A DNA stretch of 35,844 bases from an uncultured Collinsella sp. Lineage in GTDB: Bacteria; Actinomycetota; Coriobacteriia; Coriobacteriales; Coriobacteriaceae. The notes under the pieces are model-generated. The model was given only the letters and a program-made list of their open reading frames with translations, was not told the origin of the DNA and did not search any database. The position numbers were made by a program, and so were the translations under genes. Location of the stretch: the NCBI GenBank assembly GCA_900542635.1, contig UQOJ01000016.1, positions 1 to 35,844 of the forward strand, read 5' to 3'. Positions 15,053 to 22,613 of the stretch are shown here, in pieces; position 1 is the stretch's first letter; each line of letters begins with the position of its first letter.

Positions 15053-16303
15053 CTACGCCCGCTTCTGCAGGGCGTAGATGGACTTATCCATGTTGAACAG
15101 GTAAGCCACGACGCAGACAATAAAGAACATCGGCAAGTTGCCAAAGCCGAAGACTTCGCAGCCAATAAGGATGGGTGCGAGCAGTGTGTTGGTGGCGCTG
15201 CCAAAGACGGCGGCGTATCCCAGCGCGGCGCAGAGTTCGACGGGCATGCCGAGGATTCCGGCGAGCACGACGCCAAGGCTCGCTCCGATGGAGAACAACG
15301 GCGTCACCTCGCCACCCTGATATCCTGCGGCAAGCGTGGCGATGGTGAGTGCGAATTTGAGCGCCCAGTCCCAAGGCATGATGACAATCTTGCCGTTGTC
15401 GCCCAGCGCTGCCGATATCAGGTTTGTGCCAAGGCCACAGTATAGCCCCTGCCACAGTACGAACAGAATCGCTGATAGCGCGATGCCCATAACGGCAATG
15501 CGCATATAAGGGTTGGGGAACAACCGCGCCGCAAGGGTCTTGGCGTGGGCAAGGCACCAGGCAAAGGCGCCGCCTACCATGCCAAACGCGACGCCCAACA
15601 CCGCAAGCCGTCCAAGACCGGGGAGGTCGAGCGCATACGAGGCGGTAACGGCGACTTCGAACTTCTCGAGTCCCAGGGCGCCGGAGGTCATACTTGCGGC
15701 GAGCGAGGCCGTAAGCGCGGGAAACAGCGCGCGGTATTCCATGCGTCCTGCGACCAGTACTTCGATAGCAAAGACCGTGGCAGCAAGAGGCGTTCGAAAG
15801 AGCCCGGCAAAGCCAGCGGCCATACCAATGAGCAAAAACGTGTTGCCGGGGTTTCGGAAAGGTAGACGCCTGCCGATCCAGTGCGAGACGGTTGCACCAA
15901 TCTGCACGGCCACGCCCTCGCGCCCCGCACTGCCGCCAAAGAGGTGCGTCCCCCACGTGCTCAACATAATGAGCGGCACCAAACGCGGGGAGATGGCGTC
16001 CTCGCGTCCGTGACCTACGTCAAATACCAGGCTCATGCCCCGATCGGTGCCTTTGCCCCAGGTGCGGTAGGAAAATACGATGGCAAAGCCCATGAGGGCG
16101 AGGAAGGGAAGGAGCAGTGTGATGTGTTCGTCGCGGAAGGCGCCGATTGCCAGAAGCACGCGTCCAAAGAGTGCGCAGATGGCGCCAACGATGATGCCGA
16201 TAGGGATTCCGACGGCACCCATAAGCACGAGGCCGCTATAGGTGTTGAGCAAGCGTTTGATTCTGCTCGATACGTTGCTTTCCGACATTTTGTTTTCCGA
16301 CAC
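15053..16303 (-). CDS. CLC-family anion channel or antiporter, divergent type
   Basis: A 416-residue integral membrane protein of the CLC family, which move chloride or related anions, often coupled to protons. The second anion-site motif is clear: GGSAGREGVAVQIG, with the gating glutamate at Glu129. The first motif, normally GSGIP, is not present; the corresponding stretch reads GKGTDRGMSLVFD with Met90. The loss of that serine and presence of a methionine recalls the fluoride-exporting CLC-F subgroup, but this is an inference from motifs. About ten hydrophobic segments are visible, and there is no CBS domain. The start is GTG at 16301-16303 with GAGAG just upstream; ATG16288 is the alternative. 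A hairpin with a T-run precedes the gene. It converges on ogt. Confidence 0.85.
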   Translation of the reverse strand: MSENKMSESNVSSRIKRLLNTYSGLVLMGAVGIPIGIIVGAICALFGRVLLAIGAFRDEHITLLLPFLALMGFAIVFSYRTWGKGTDRGMSLVFDVGHGREDAISPRLVPLIMLSTWGTHLFGGSAGREGVAVQIGATVSHWIGRRLPFRNPGNTFLLIGMAAGFAGLFRTPLAATVFAIEVLVAGRMEYRALFPALTASLAASMTSGALGLEKFEVAVTASYALDLPGLGRLAVLGVAFGMVGGAFAWCLAHAKTLAARLFPNPYMRIAVMGIALSAILFVLWQGLYCGLGTNLISAALGDNGKIVIMPWDWALKFALTIATLAAGYQGGEVTPLFSIGASLGVVLAGILGMPVELCAALGYAAVFGSATNTLLAPILIGCEVFGFGNLPMFFIVCVVAYLFNMDKSIYALQKRA

Positions 16304-16324
16304 TTGCTCTCTTGATAGAAAAAG

Positions 16325-16360
16325 AGCTGGAGTTGCGCATCGTTGAGAGGCTTTCCAGCT
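16325..16360 (-). terminator. Leader hairpin with T-run upstream of the CLC gene (possible attenuator)
   Basis: On the minus strand AGCTGGA and TCCAGCT close a hairpin followed directly by CTTTTTC, 20-odd bases before the CLC start. A TTGACG/TATAAG pair lies just upstream on the same strand (spacing 15). So the hairpin would be in the 5' leader and could act as an attenuator. It could instead end transcription from the GyrI-like gene. Confidence 0.5.
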
Positions 16361-16473
16361 TTAGCAAAACAAACTTATAAGATGCGACGGGCCGCGTCAA
16401 GATAATTACCGGACGGCCTAGGAGGCGGCTGGTTGGCTGGCTTAAAACCTAGCGCGTGAAATGACGCTCCACG

Positions 16474-17112
16474 CTATTCAGCGCGCTTGATAGGATGACG
16501 AACCACGGTCTCTAGTTTCTCCGGCGCACACTTGCGTGGATCGGAGAGATAGATTTCGTGATGTAAACGGGTATCTGAGAAGTCGGGGACATAGCCCTGC
16601 TCGGTCGTGTATTCATGCATAGCGTTTACGGTCGCCGGTTCGTTGTCGTAGGGCCCGGTGTGCATGCATTGAACGCAGAGACCCTCGTCAACTTTAAGCA
16701 GCTCGACGGCGGAAAAGTCCAGTTTCTTTTTGTTCGTGGCTTCCGCGACTGCCCAGTCAAAGTCATCTCGGGTAACGAAATCGGGCAGGCGGATACACGA
16801 GATAAAGTTGAAATCGTCCTTGCGTACATAATCGATGTCGCCGCTCGGGGAGTCTTGCCACCAGAAACCCTCGAGCGGCGGTACCACAAAGTCGAAATAG
16901 CCCTCGATACTCCTTGAGCCTTTCTTCGACATTTTGACGGTATAGGCGATGCCGTAAAGCAGCGGCAGGGCGTTTTGATACTCGCCACCTTCGGTATTTG
17001 GGTCGCCCTTTCCGCGAACGGCAACGTAGCTCATAGGCGGGACAGTTACGATACTCGGCTTGCTTGCAGGTTTGTAGAACTCCTTGCATACCTTCTTAAA
17101 GTCGAACGCCAT
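16474..17112 (-). CDS. GyrI-like small-molecule-binding domain protein
   Basis: A 212-residue soluble protein matching the stand-alone GyrI-like/SHV domain group. Characterised members bind small ligands, and E. coli GyrI (SbmC) protects DNA gyrase. Recognisable are PPMSYVAVRGKGDPNTEGGEYQNAL, the LYGIAYTVKM segment, the aromatic LEGFWWQ and CMHTGPYDNEPATVNAMHEY, typical of the COG4832-like family. The C-terminus reads HHEIYLSDPRKCAPEKLETVVRHPI. The ATG at 17110-17112 is preceded by AAAGGCGG. A perfect LexA-type operator lies 57 bases upstream, suggesting SOS control, which fits a role linked to DNA damage or gyrase. The specific ligand is unknown. Confidence 0.8.
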   Translation of the reverse strand: MAFDFKKVCKEFYKPASKPSIVTVPPMSYVAVRGKGDPNTEGGEYQNALPLLYGIAYTVKMSKKGSRSIEGYFDFVVPPLEGFWWQDSPSGDIDYVRKDDFNFISCIRLPDFVTRDDFDWAVAEATNKKKLDFSAVELLKVDEGLCVQCMHTGPYDNEPATVNAMHEYTTEQGYVPDFSDTRLHHEIYLSDPRKCAPEKLETVVRHPIKRAE

Positions 17113-17168
17113 GTTGGCCGCCTTTCTGCGTATTGGTCTGCTTAGATAGCTGGATCATATCATAGAAA

Positions 17169-17182
17169 CGAACAGCTGTTCG
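17169..17182 (-). promoter_or_regulatory. LexA-type SOS box upstream of the GyrI-like gene
   Basis: CGAACAGCTGTTCG is a perfect palindrome fitting the Gram-positive/actinobacterial LexA consensus CGAAC-N4-GTTCG. On the minus strand it is followed by TTTC and TATGAT (17164-17159), so it would overlap the -35 region of a promoter reading into the GyrI-like gene. The divergent ABC gene starts 200 bases away. Confidence 0.72.
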
Positions 17183-17300
17183 AATGATTTGGCTGACAGA
17201 TTGAGATGCGTGCGTTGTGTTTGGCGGTCGGCCTGACCCAATCGATGATTTCTCTGCCTCCCCGGCGCCTCATCTATAGCTGCCGTTTCCCCATATAAAA

Positions 17301-17333
17301 CCTGCCAAAATGAACCTGTCCCTTTTTGGTCGG
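17301..17333 (-). repeat. GGGACAG-loop hairpin, copy 2 (one arm decayed)
   Basis: On the minus strand: CCGACCAAAA, loop AGGGACAGGTTCA, TTTTGGCAGG. The surrounding 35 bases (17295-17329) match 26738-26772 at 34 of 35 positions in opposite orientation. Two changes break the lower stem here. Confidence 0.75.
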
Positions 17334-17383
17334 TGCGAAATGGGTAATACTAAAGAGTTATCCGACCAGATGGGAACCGATCG

Positions 17384-18085
17384 ATGGCCTATATCGAATT
17401 TAAAGACGTCATCAAAGCATACGGCGAGGGCGATGCCCGCATTCACGCGCTCGACGGCGCGAGCTTTACCGTTGAGCGCGGTGAGCTCGCCATTATCCTG
17501 GGCGCCTCGGGTGCTGGCAAGACCACGGCGCTCAACATCCTGGGTGGCATGGATACGGCGACTTCCGGCACCGTGACGGTGGACGGGCGCGACGTGAGCT
17601 CCGCCAACGAGGCTCAGCTCGTGGAATACCGCCGCGCCGACGTGGGCTTTGTCTTCCAGTTCTACAATCTGGTCCCCAACCTGACGGCGCTCGAAAACGT
17701 TGAGCTCGCAGCTCAGATCTGCCCCGATTCGCTCGATGCCGAGCAAACGCTTTGCCAGGTTGGCCTGGGCGACCGACTCGCTAACTTTCCGGCGCAGCTT
17801 TCGGGCGGCGAGCAACAGCGCGTGTCCATCGCCCGCGCGCTGGCCAAGAACCCCAAGCTACTTTTGTGCGACGAGCCCACGGGTGCACTTGACTACAAAA
17901 CCGGCAAGCAGATCTTGCAATTGCTGCAGGACACCTGCCGCAAACAGGGCATTACGGTCATTATCATCACCCACAACTCCGCTCTCGCGCCCATGGCCGA
18001 TCGCCTGATTCGCTTTAAGAGCGGGCGCGTGGAGAGTGAAACGGTCCAGCAAAATCCCGTGCCTATCGAGACGATCGAGTGGTAG
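17384..18085 (+). CDS. ABC transporter ATP-binding protein, MacB/LolD type
   Basis: A 233-residue ATPase of the MacB/LolD/FtsE group that drives an FtsX-type permease. Walker A is GASGAGKTT (about residues 43-51), the Q-loop is FVFQFYNLVP, the signature LSGGEQQRVSIARAL, Walker B LLLCDEPTGALD, and the H-loop is THN. The N-terminus IEFKDVIKAYGEGDARIHALDGASF is typical of this group. The ribosome binding site (GGGAA) is weak. The stop codon overlaps the upstream region of the permease gene, so the two are translationally coupled. It probably powers a mechanotransmission-type exporter or a cell-wall hydrolase regulator rather than solute uptake. Confidence 0.92.
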   Translation: MAYIEFKDVIKAYGEGDARIHALDGASFTVERGELAIILGASGAGKTTALNILGGMDTATSGTVTVDGRDVSSANEAQLVEYRRADVGFVFQFYNLVPNLTALENVELAAQICPDSLDAEQTLCQVGLGDRLANFPAQLSGGEQQRVSIARALAKNPKLLLCDEPTGALDYKTGKQILQLLQDTCRKQGITVIIITHNSALAPMADRLIRFKSGRVESETVQQNPVPIETIEW

Positions 18086-18090
18086 CGCCC

Positions 18091-20856
18091 ATGGACCAAG
18101 ACCGCCAAAACAGCCTACGCCACGACGCGCAGAACACGGAGCGCGAGCAGGATTTTACGACCTACCGCACTGCCCAAAGCTCAAACGATATGGTGCCGAC
18201 GGTTTTTCGCCGTGGCACCTACCGCACAATCCGAGGCAGCCTTAAGCGCTTCCTGTCCATTGTGGTCATCACCGCGCTCGGCGTGAGTGTGATGTGCGGT
18301 CTTAAGGCGGGCTGCGAGGATCTGTGCGATTCGGTCGACGCCTACTTTGACCAGCAGAATGTCTACGATATCAACGTCCAGTCGACCTATGGCCTGACCG
18401 ACGATGATCTCGCCGCCATCCAAGAGGTCGATGGTGTCGAGACGGCCGAGGGCATCTACACCGAGACCGCCTACACCGCCGTGGGTACAACGCGCGAGCG
18501 CGTGGTCGTGCAGAGTCTCTCCAAGGAGAACATCGATCAGCCGGTGCTCGTGAACGGCGATTTGCCCGAGAGCGCCGATGAAGTCGCGGTGACTTCGAAG
18601 TTCCTGAAGGCATCGGGCAAGAAAATCGGCGATACCGTGAGTTTTGCCGCCAATGACGCAAGCTCGTCGAACCAAAGTGCCAAGGATCAGTTTGCCGCGG
18701 GCGATTACACCATTACGGCCGAGGTCCTCGACCCCACCGACGTGAGCTCCGACTCGACAGTCAACGCCTTTCGCGCTGCTTCGGCTGCGGACTATAAGTT
18801 CTATGTGAGCGAGGATGCCGCGACATCTTCTTCCTACTCCGCGATCCGCGTGACCGTCGAGGGAGCCAAGAGCCTCAACTCCTATTCAGATGCCTATACG
18901 ACAAAGATCAACGAGGTCAAGGGCAATATCGAGAAGATCCGCGAGGAGCGTGAGGAGGCGCGCGCTCAGGAACTGACGGTCGACACGCCGGCAAGCTTGG
19001 ATGCTGCCGAGCGCCAGGCGAATATGCTCTTTGGGATTGAGCAGGACAACATCAATCGCATGGCCGAGGGCAGCGACGAGCGTGCGCAGGCGCAAGCCGA
19101 CCTGGACCAGCGCCGTGCCGCCGCCGACCAGCAGTTTGCCGATGCCCGCGCCGAGATTTCCGATTTGGGCGAATGCACCTGGTACATCCAGGACCGCGGC
19201 AACATCGCAAGCTACTCGAGCGTGGAGAGCGATAGCTCTTCGATCGAGGCCATCGCCACGGTGTTCCCGTTCATCTTCTTTATCGTCGCCGTGCTCATTA
19301 GCCTTACCACCGCTACGCGTATGGTCGAGGAGGAGCGCACGCTCATCGGCCTGTATAAGGCGCTCGGTTATTCGCGCGGGCGCATCCTGTCCAAATACGT
19401 GGACTACGCGCTGTGGGCGTGTCTGATCGGTGGCGTGCTCGGCAATATCATCGGCTTTGTGGGCCTGCCGCTGTTCTTGTTTACGGTGTTCGACGACATG
19501 TATTCGCTGCCCCAGATGCTGCTTTCGTACGACATCGTGTCGTCGATTGTGTCGGTGGCGCTGTTTGCCGTGGGCGTGGTGGGCGCCACGATTGTCGCCT
19601 GCCGCCACGAGATGGCCGAGACCCCTGCCTCGCTCATGCGCCCCAAGGCTCCGCGCGCCGGCTCGCGCATTCTGCTCGAGCGCATCGGCTTTATCTGGTG
19701 CCGCATGGGCTTTTTGAACAAGGTGGCGGCGCGTAACCTGTTCCGCTACAAAAAGCGCGCCTTTATGACCATCTTCGGTATTGCCGGCTGCACGGCGCTC
19801 GTGATCTGCGGTATGGGTATCCGTGACACGTCGGTGGCGCTTTCGCCCAAACAGTACGGGCATATCACGCGCTACGACCTGTTGGCGGTCGCCAATCCCG
19901 ACGATTTTTCGCAGACGTGCGCGGCATTGGATGAGCGCAGCGCGGCCAATGATTCCAACGTGACCGTAACCTCGACCCTGCCGATTATGACCGACAACGT
20001 TACCTTTACGTTTGGCGGCAAGAGCGAGACCGTGCAGCTCATCGTGATTCCCGACGACCGCACGGGTGACTTGGGCGATTACGTGCGCCTGGAGGATGAG
20101 TCCAAAGAACCGCTCGCCCTGCGTGACGGGGACGTGTATTTAAGCAAGAGTTCGCAGCTGGTGCTGGGAATCAAGCCGGGCGACACGGCGCACGTCCAGG
20201 ATTCGTCACTCAACGTCGCTAAGGTCAAGGTTAGCGACATCTCGCTCAACTATCTGGGCAATACGCTTTATATGACGCAGGGCACCTATGAGCGCGCGTT
20301 CGGTCGAAGCGTGCGCCTTAACGGCGTCTTTGTGCTGCTTAAGGGCTCATCTTCTGACCAGATTGCGTTTAGCAAGAAGATTAAGAGCGACGGTTGGCTC
20401 ACCATCTCGAGCACGGCCGAACATTGGCAGAACTACGAGGCGAACTTTACGATTATCAATTCTGTCGTGGTGCTCGTGACCTTTATGGCGGCGTGCCTGT
20501 CGTTTGTGGTGGTGTTTACGCTGTCTAATACGAATATTTCGGAGCGCGAGCGCGAGCTGGCGACCATCAAGGTGCTGGGCTTCCGCCGTGGCGAGGTGCA
20601 CCACTACGTCAACAAGGAGACGTTGATCCTCACGGCGATTGGCGCCGCGTTGGGCGTGCCGCTGGGCGGCTTGCTGGCCGAGAGCTTTACCTACATTTTG
20701 CAGATGCCGTCGCTGTACTTTGACGTCGAGGTCGAGCCGCTAAGCTACGTGCTTGCTGTGGTGCTTTCCTTTGGCTTTACGTTTATCGTCAACCTCGCCA
20801 CCAATCGTACCCTCAACAAGATCGACATGGTCGGCGCCCTCAAAAGCGCCGAGTAA
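18091..20856 (+). CDS. ABC transporter permease with two FtsX domains
   Basis: A 921-residue membrane protein forming the permease partner of the ATPase just upstream. TM1 (about residues 50-68, FLSIVVITALGVSVMC) leads to a large extracellular region of about 330 residues that includes a charged coiled coil (about 270-355, EKIREEREEARAQ). The first FtsX domain with ATRMVEEERTLIGLYKALGYSR follows. A second TM, a second extracellular domain and a second FtsX domain with SERERELATIKVLGFRR complete it. This layout matches large Gram-positive FtsX/MacB-like permeases. GTG18079, overlapping the ATPase stop, is an alternative start. The gene ends just before a strong terminator. The substrate is unknown; lipoprotein, peptide or antimicrobial export are all possible. 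Confidence 0.88.
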   Translation: MDQDRQNSLRHDAQNTEREQDFTTYRTAQSSNDMVPTVFRRGTYRTIRGSLKRFLSIVVITALGVSVMCGLKAGCEDLCDSVDAYFDQQNVYDINVQSTYGLTDDDLAAIQEVDGVETAEGIYTETAYTAVGTTRERVVVQSLSKENIDQPVLVNGDLPESADEVAVTSKFLKASGKKIGDTVSFAANDASSSNQSAKDQFAAGDYTITAEVLDPTDVSSDSTVNAFRAASAADYKFYVSEDAATSSSYSAIRVTVEGAKSLNSYSDAYTTKINEVKGNIEKIREEREEARAQELTVDTPASLDAAERQANMLFGIEQDNINRMAEGSDERAQAQADLDQRRAAADQQFADARAEISDLGECTWYIQDRGNIASYSSVESDSSSIEAIATVFPFIFFIVAVLISLTTATRMVEEERTLIGLYKALGYSRGRILSKYVDYALWACLIGGVLGNIIGFVGLPLFLFTVFDDMYSLPQMLLSYDIVSSIVSVALFAVGVVGATIVACRHEMAETPASLMRPKAPRAGSRILLERIGFIWCRMGFLNKVAARNLFRYKKRAFMTIFGIAGCTALVICGMGIRDTSVALSPKQYGHITRYDLLAVANPDDFSQTCAALDERSAANDSNVTVTSTLPIMTDNVTFTFGGKSETVQLIVIPDDRTGDLGDYVRLEDESKEPLALRDGDVYLSKSSQLVLGIKPGDTAHVQDSSLNVAKVKVSDISLNYLGNTLYMTQGTYERAFGRSVRLNGVFVLLKGSSSDQIAFSKKIKSDGWLTISSTAEHWQNYEANFTIINSVVVLVTFMAACLSFVVVFTLSNTNISERERELATIKVLGFRRGEVHHYVNKETLILTAIGAALGVPLGGLLAESFTYILQMPSLYFDVEVEPLSYVLAVVLSFGFTFIVNLATNRTLNKIDMVGALKSAE

Positions 20857-20914
20857 CCTGCCTGGGATTCAAGCCGTAGCGAGCTGTAACTTACCACAAC
20901 CGCATTTTTGCATA

Positions 20915-20951
20915 AACCGCCCCGCCGATTGCATATTTCGGCGGGGCGGTT
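20915..20951 (+). terminator. Rho-independent terminator of the ABC exporter operon
   Basis: AACCGCCCCGCCGA (20915-20928), a 9-base loop, TCGGCGGGGCGGTT (20938-20951), then GCTTTTTGCC. A perfect 14-bp stem. Confidence 0.85.
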
Positions 20952-20980
20952 GCTTTTTGCCCGCGGGTACCCCAGGGGGC

Positions 20981-21188
20981 GGCGTGCAAATTCCGGAGTA
21001 TTCAGCATCCCGGAGCCCGCGTGTGCGGGAGCGGGCGCACAAAACAGCGCTTAAAGTCCTGATTCTGAGCCCCCAACACCTCAAGAGCCGCTCGTTTTTT
21101 ACAGGATGCGGCCCATGGCGCCTGCCTTTCGCCCAAAATCCAGTATGCAGGTGCCCTCGGCTGCTGAATACTCCAAAAAATGCACGCC
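20981..21188. repeat. Spaced inverted repeat, 27-base arms
   Basis: Left arm 20981-21007 reads GGCGTGCA-AATTCC-GGAGTATTCAGCA. The right arm (21162-21188), in reverse complement, reads GGCGTGCA-TTTTTT-GGAGTATTCAGCA. The outer 8 and inner 13 bases are identical and only the six between differ. The 154 bases between the arms include further small palindromes but no gene. Confidence 0.75.
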
Positions 21189-21220
21189 GCATCCTACCCC
21201 AGGCACTTGCAGCAAGAAGA

Positions 21221-21401
21221 CGAATAGCCTCGGCCTCCCCGGTTACCGCTGGAGGCCCCAGGGCTTACCTCCCAAATCTTTCCGCAGGACGGAAGGATCC
21301 CGCCGCGCGAAGCGCACGGCGGGATCCTGACATGTCCGAGGACGATTTGGGAGGTAAGCCCTGGGGCCTCCGATGAGAGCAGTTTCGGCCGAGGCTATTC
21401 G
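21221..21401. repeat. Composite inverted repeat, element 3
   Basis: Outer 15-bp arms CGAATAGCCTCGGCC (21221-21235) and 21387-21401; perfect 28-bp middle arms 21251-21278 and 21344-21371; inner arms GGATCCCGCCG (21295-21305) and 21317-21327 with a CGC-GAA-GCG apex. The unmatched sides are TTTCCGCA followed by GGAC on the left, and GTCC followed by GAGGAC on the right. This is the same internal-loop pattern as elements 1, 2 and 4. The right outer arm covers the pfkA stop codon (21395-21397), as element 1 does for thrB. Confidence 0.9.
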
Positions 21402-22474
21402 TCGCCGAAGCTGATGCCCAGCGCCTTGGCCTCGCGTACCAGATCGCTCTGGGGATCGACATACTTGAGCTTGCCGGCGACCTCCTCGAGCGGCATGTGG
21501 CACATCTTGCCGTCACGCAGGGCAATCATGTAGCCAAACTCGCCGCGCAGGCATCCCAGTGCCGCCTCGACGCCACACTGGGTCGCAAAGATACGGTCCT
21601 GGGCATCGGGCTGGCCGCCGCGCTGCGTGTGGCCGGGGATGGCGACGCGGGTCTCGCGACCGGTCTTGGCCTCAATCTCCTTGGCGATGTCGTACACGAT
21701 TGACGGGCTCGTGCGCTCGGCGAGCTTTTTCTTGTACTCCTTCTTGGACAGCGCCGCGTCCTCCTTGGAGATAGCGCCCTCGGCGACGGCTACAATCGTA
21801 AAGCGGCTGCCGGTTTCCATGCGATGCTCGATGGTCTTGATGACGTTATCCATGTCGTAGGGGATCTCGGGAATCAAGATGACATCCGCGCCGCCCGCGA
21901 CGCCGGCATACAGCGGGATCCAGCCAACCTTGTGGCCCATGATCTCGATAACGAACACGCGGCCGTGGCTCGAAGCGGTGGTGTGGATGTCGTCGATGCA
22001 CTTGGTGGCGACGTCGATGGCGCTCGTAAAGCCAAACGTCAGCTCGGTGCCCCATGTGTCGTTATCGATGGTCTTGGGCAGGGCGATAACGTTGAGGCCC
22101 TCTTCGCGCAGGCGGTTGGCGGTCTTGGTGGAGCCGTTACCGCCCAGCATAAACAGGCAGTCGAGCTGCAGCTTATGATAGGTGTGGACCATCGCCGGCA
22201 CCTTCTCGACACCATCGGCTTCGGGGGTATCCAGGCGCTTGAACGGCGTGCGGCTCGTGCCCAGAATAGTGCCGCCGCGGGTGAGGATACCGCTAAAATC
22301 GGCGGGCGTCATGACGCGGAACCTGCTGTAGATAAGGCCCTGGTAGCCGTCCTCAAAACCATAGATCTCGATAGGTTCTTCGCTATTGGTCATAAGCGTT
22401 TTGACGATGCCGCGCATGGTGGCGTTGAGCGCTTGGCAGTCGCCGCCACTGGTAAGAAGACCGATCCTGAGCAT
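21395..22474 (-). CDS. pfkA: 6-phosphofructokinase, mixed ATP/PPi signature
   Basis: A 359-residue cytoplasmic enzyme of the PfkA family that phosphorylates fructose-6-phosphate to fructose-1,6-bisphosphate. Visible are IGLLTSGGDCQALNA, then RGGTILGTSR, the catalytic PKTIDNDTWGTE with Asp137, EIMGHKVGWI and PGHTQRGGQPDAQDR. The phosphate-donor loop is GGNGSTKTA (111-119). The glycine at 114 is where ATP enzymes have Gly and PPi enzymes usually have Asp. Lys134 in PKTIDND is where PPi enzymes have Lys and ATP enzymes Gly. The residue before Gly114 is Asn113 rather than the usual Asp. The donor, ATP or PPi, cannot be decided from sequence alone. The ATG at 22472-22474 has GGAAGGA upstream. Confidence 0.9.
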   Translation of the reverse strand: MLRIGLLTSGGDCQALNATMRGIVKTLMTNSEEPIEIYGFEDGYQGLIYSRFRVMTPADFSGILTRGGTILGTSRTPFKRLDTPEADGVEKVPAMVHTYHKLQLDCLFMLGGNGSTKTANRLREEGLNVIALPKTIDNDTWGTELTFGFTSAIDVATKCIDDIHTTASSHGRVFVIEIMGHKVGWIPLYAGVAGGADVILIPEIPYDMDNVIKTIEHRMETGSRFTIVAVAEGAISKEDAALSKKEYKKKLAERTSPSIVYDIAKEIEAKTGRETRVAIPGHTQRGGQPDAQDRIFATQCGVEAALGCLRGEFGYMIALRDGKMCHMPLEEVAGKLKYVDPQSDLVREAKALGISFGDE

Positions 22475-22512
22475 GATGAATCCTTCCGGGCAAGTTATAA
22501 CATGCGCATAAG

Positions 22513-22545
22513 TTTACCCCCGCACACTGTTGATACGGGGGTAAA
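22513..22545 (-). promoter_or_regulatory. Palindrome in the pfkA upstream region (operator or terminator)
   Basis: TTTACCCCCG (22513-22522) and CGGGGGTAAA (22536-22545) form a perfect 10-bp inverted repeat with a 13-base spacer, 39-71 bases before the pfkA start. On the minus strand a TATAAC lies between it and the gene, so it could be an operator. It could also be the end of the upstream Ntn hydrolase transcript, but the tail is not T-rich. Confidence 0.45.
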
Positions 22546-22613
22546 ACGTGTTAGCTCAAGCGTATGGAAATGTAAGCAACGTCAGGGAACGTAAGGTCGA
22601 CGGGCCTGGCTCC

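Larger units (their letters stand above)
20857..21394. other. 538-base intergenic region between convergent genes, rich in palindromes
   Basis: It holds the terminator of the ABC operon (20915-20951), a spaced inverted repeat (20981-21188) and composite palindrome element 3 (21221-21401). Open frames here are short, overlap the repeats and have no recognisable domain. Confidence 0.7.

Noticed and set aside
16304..16400. Fluoride riboswitch before the CLC gene
   Set aside because: Checked because of the CLC-F-like motif; the leader does not show the conserved crcB-motif sequence by eye, only a simple hairpin with a T-run.
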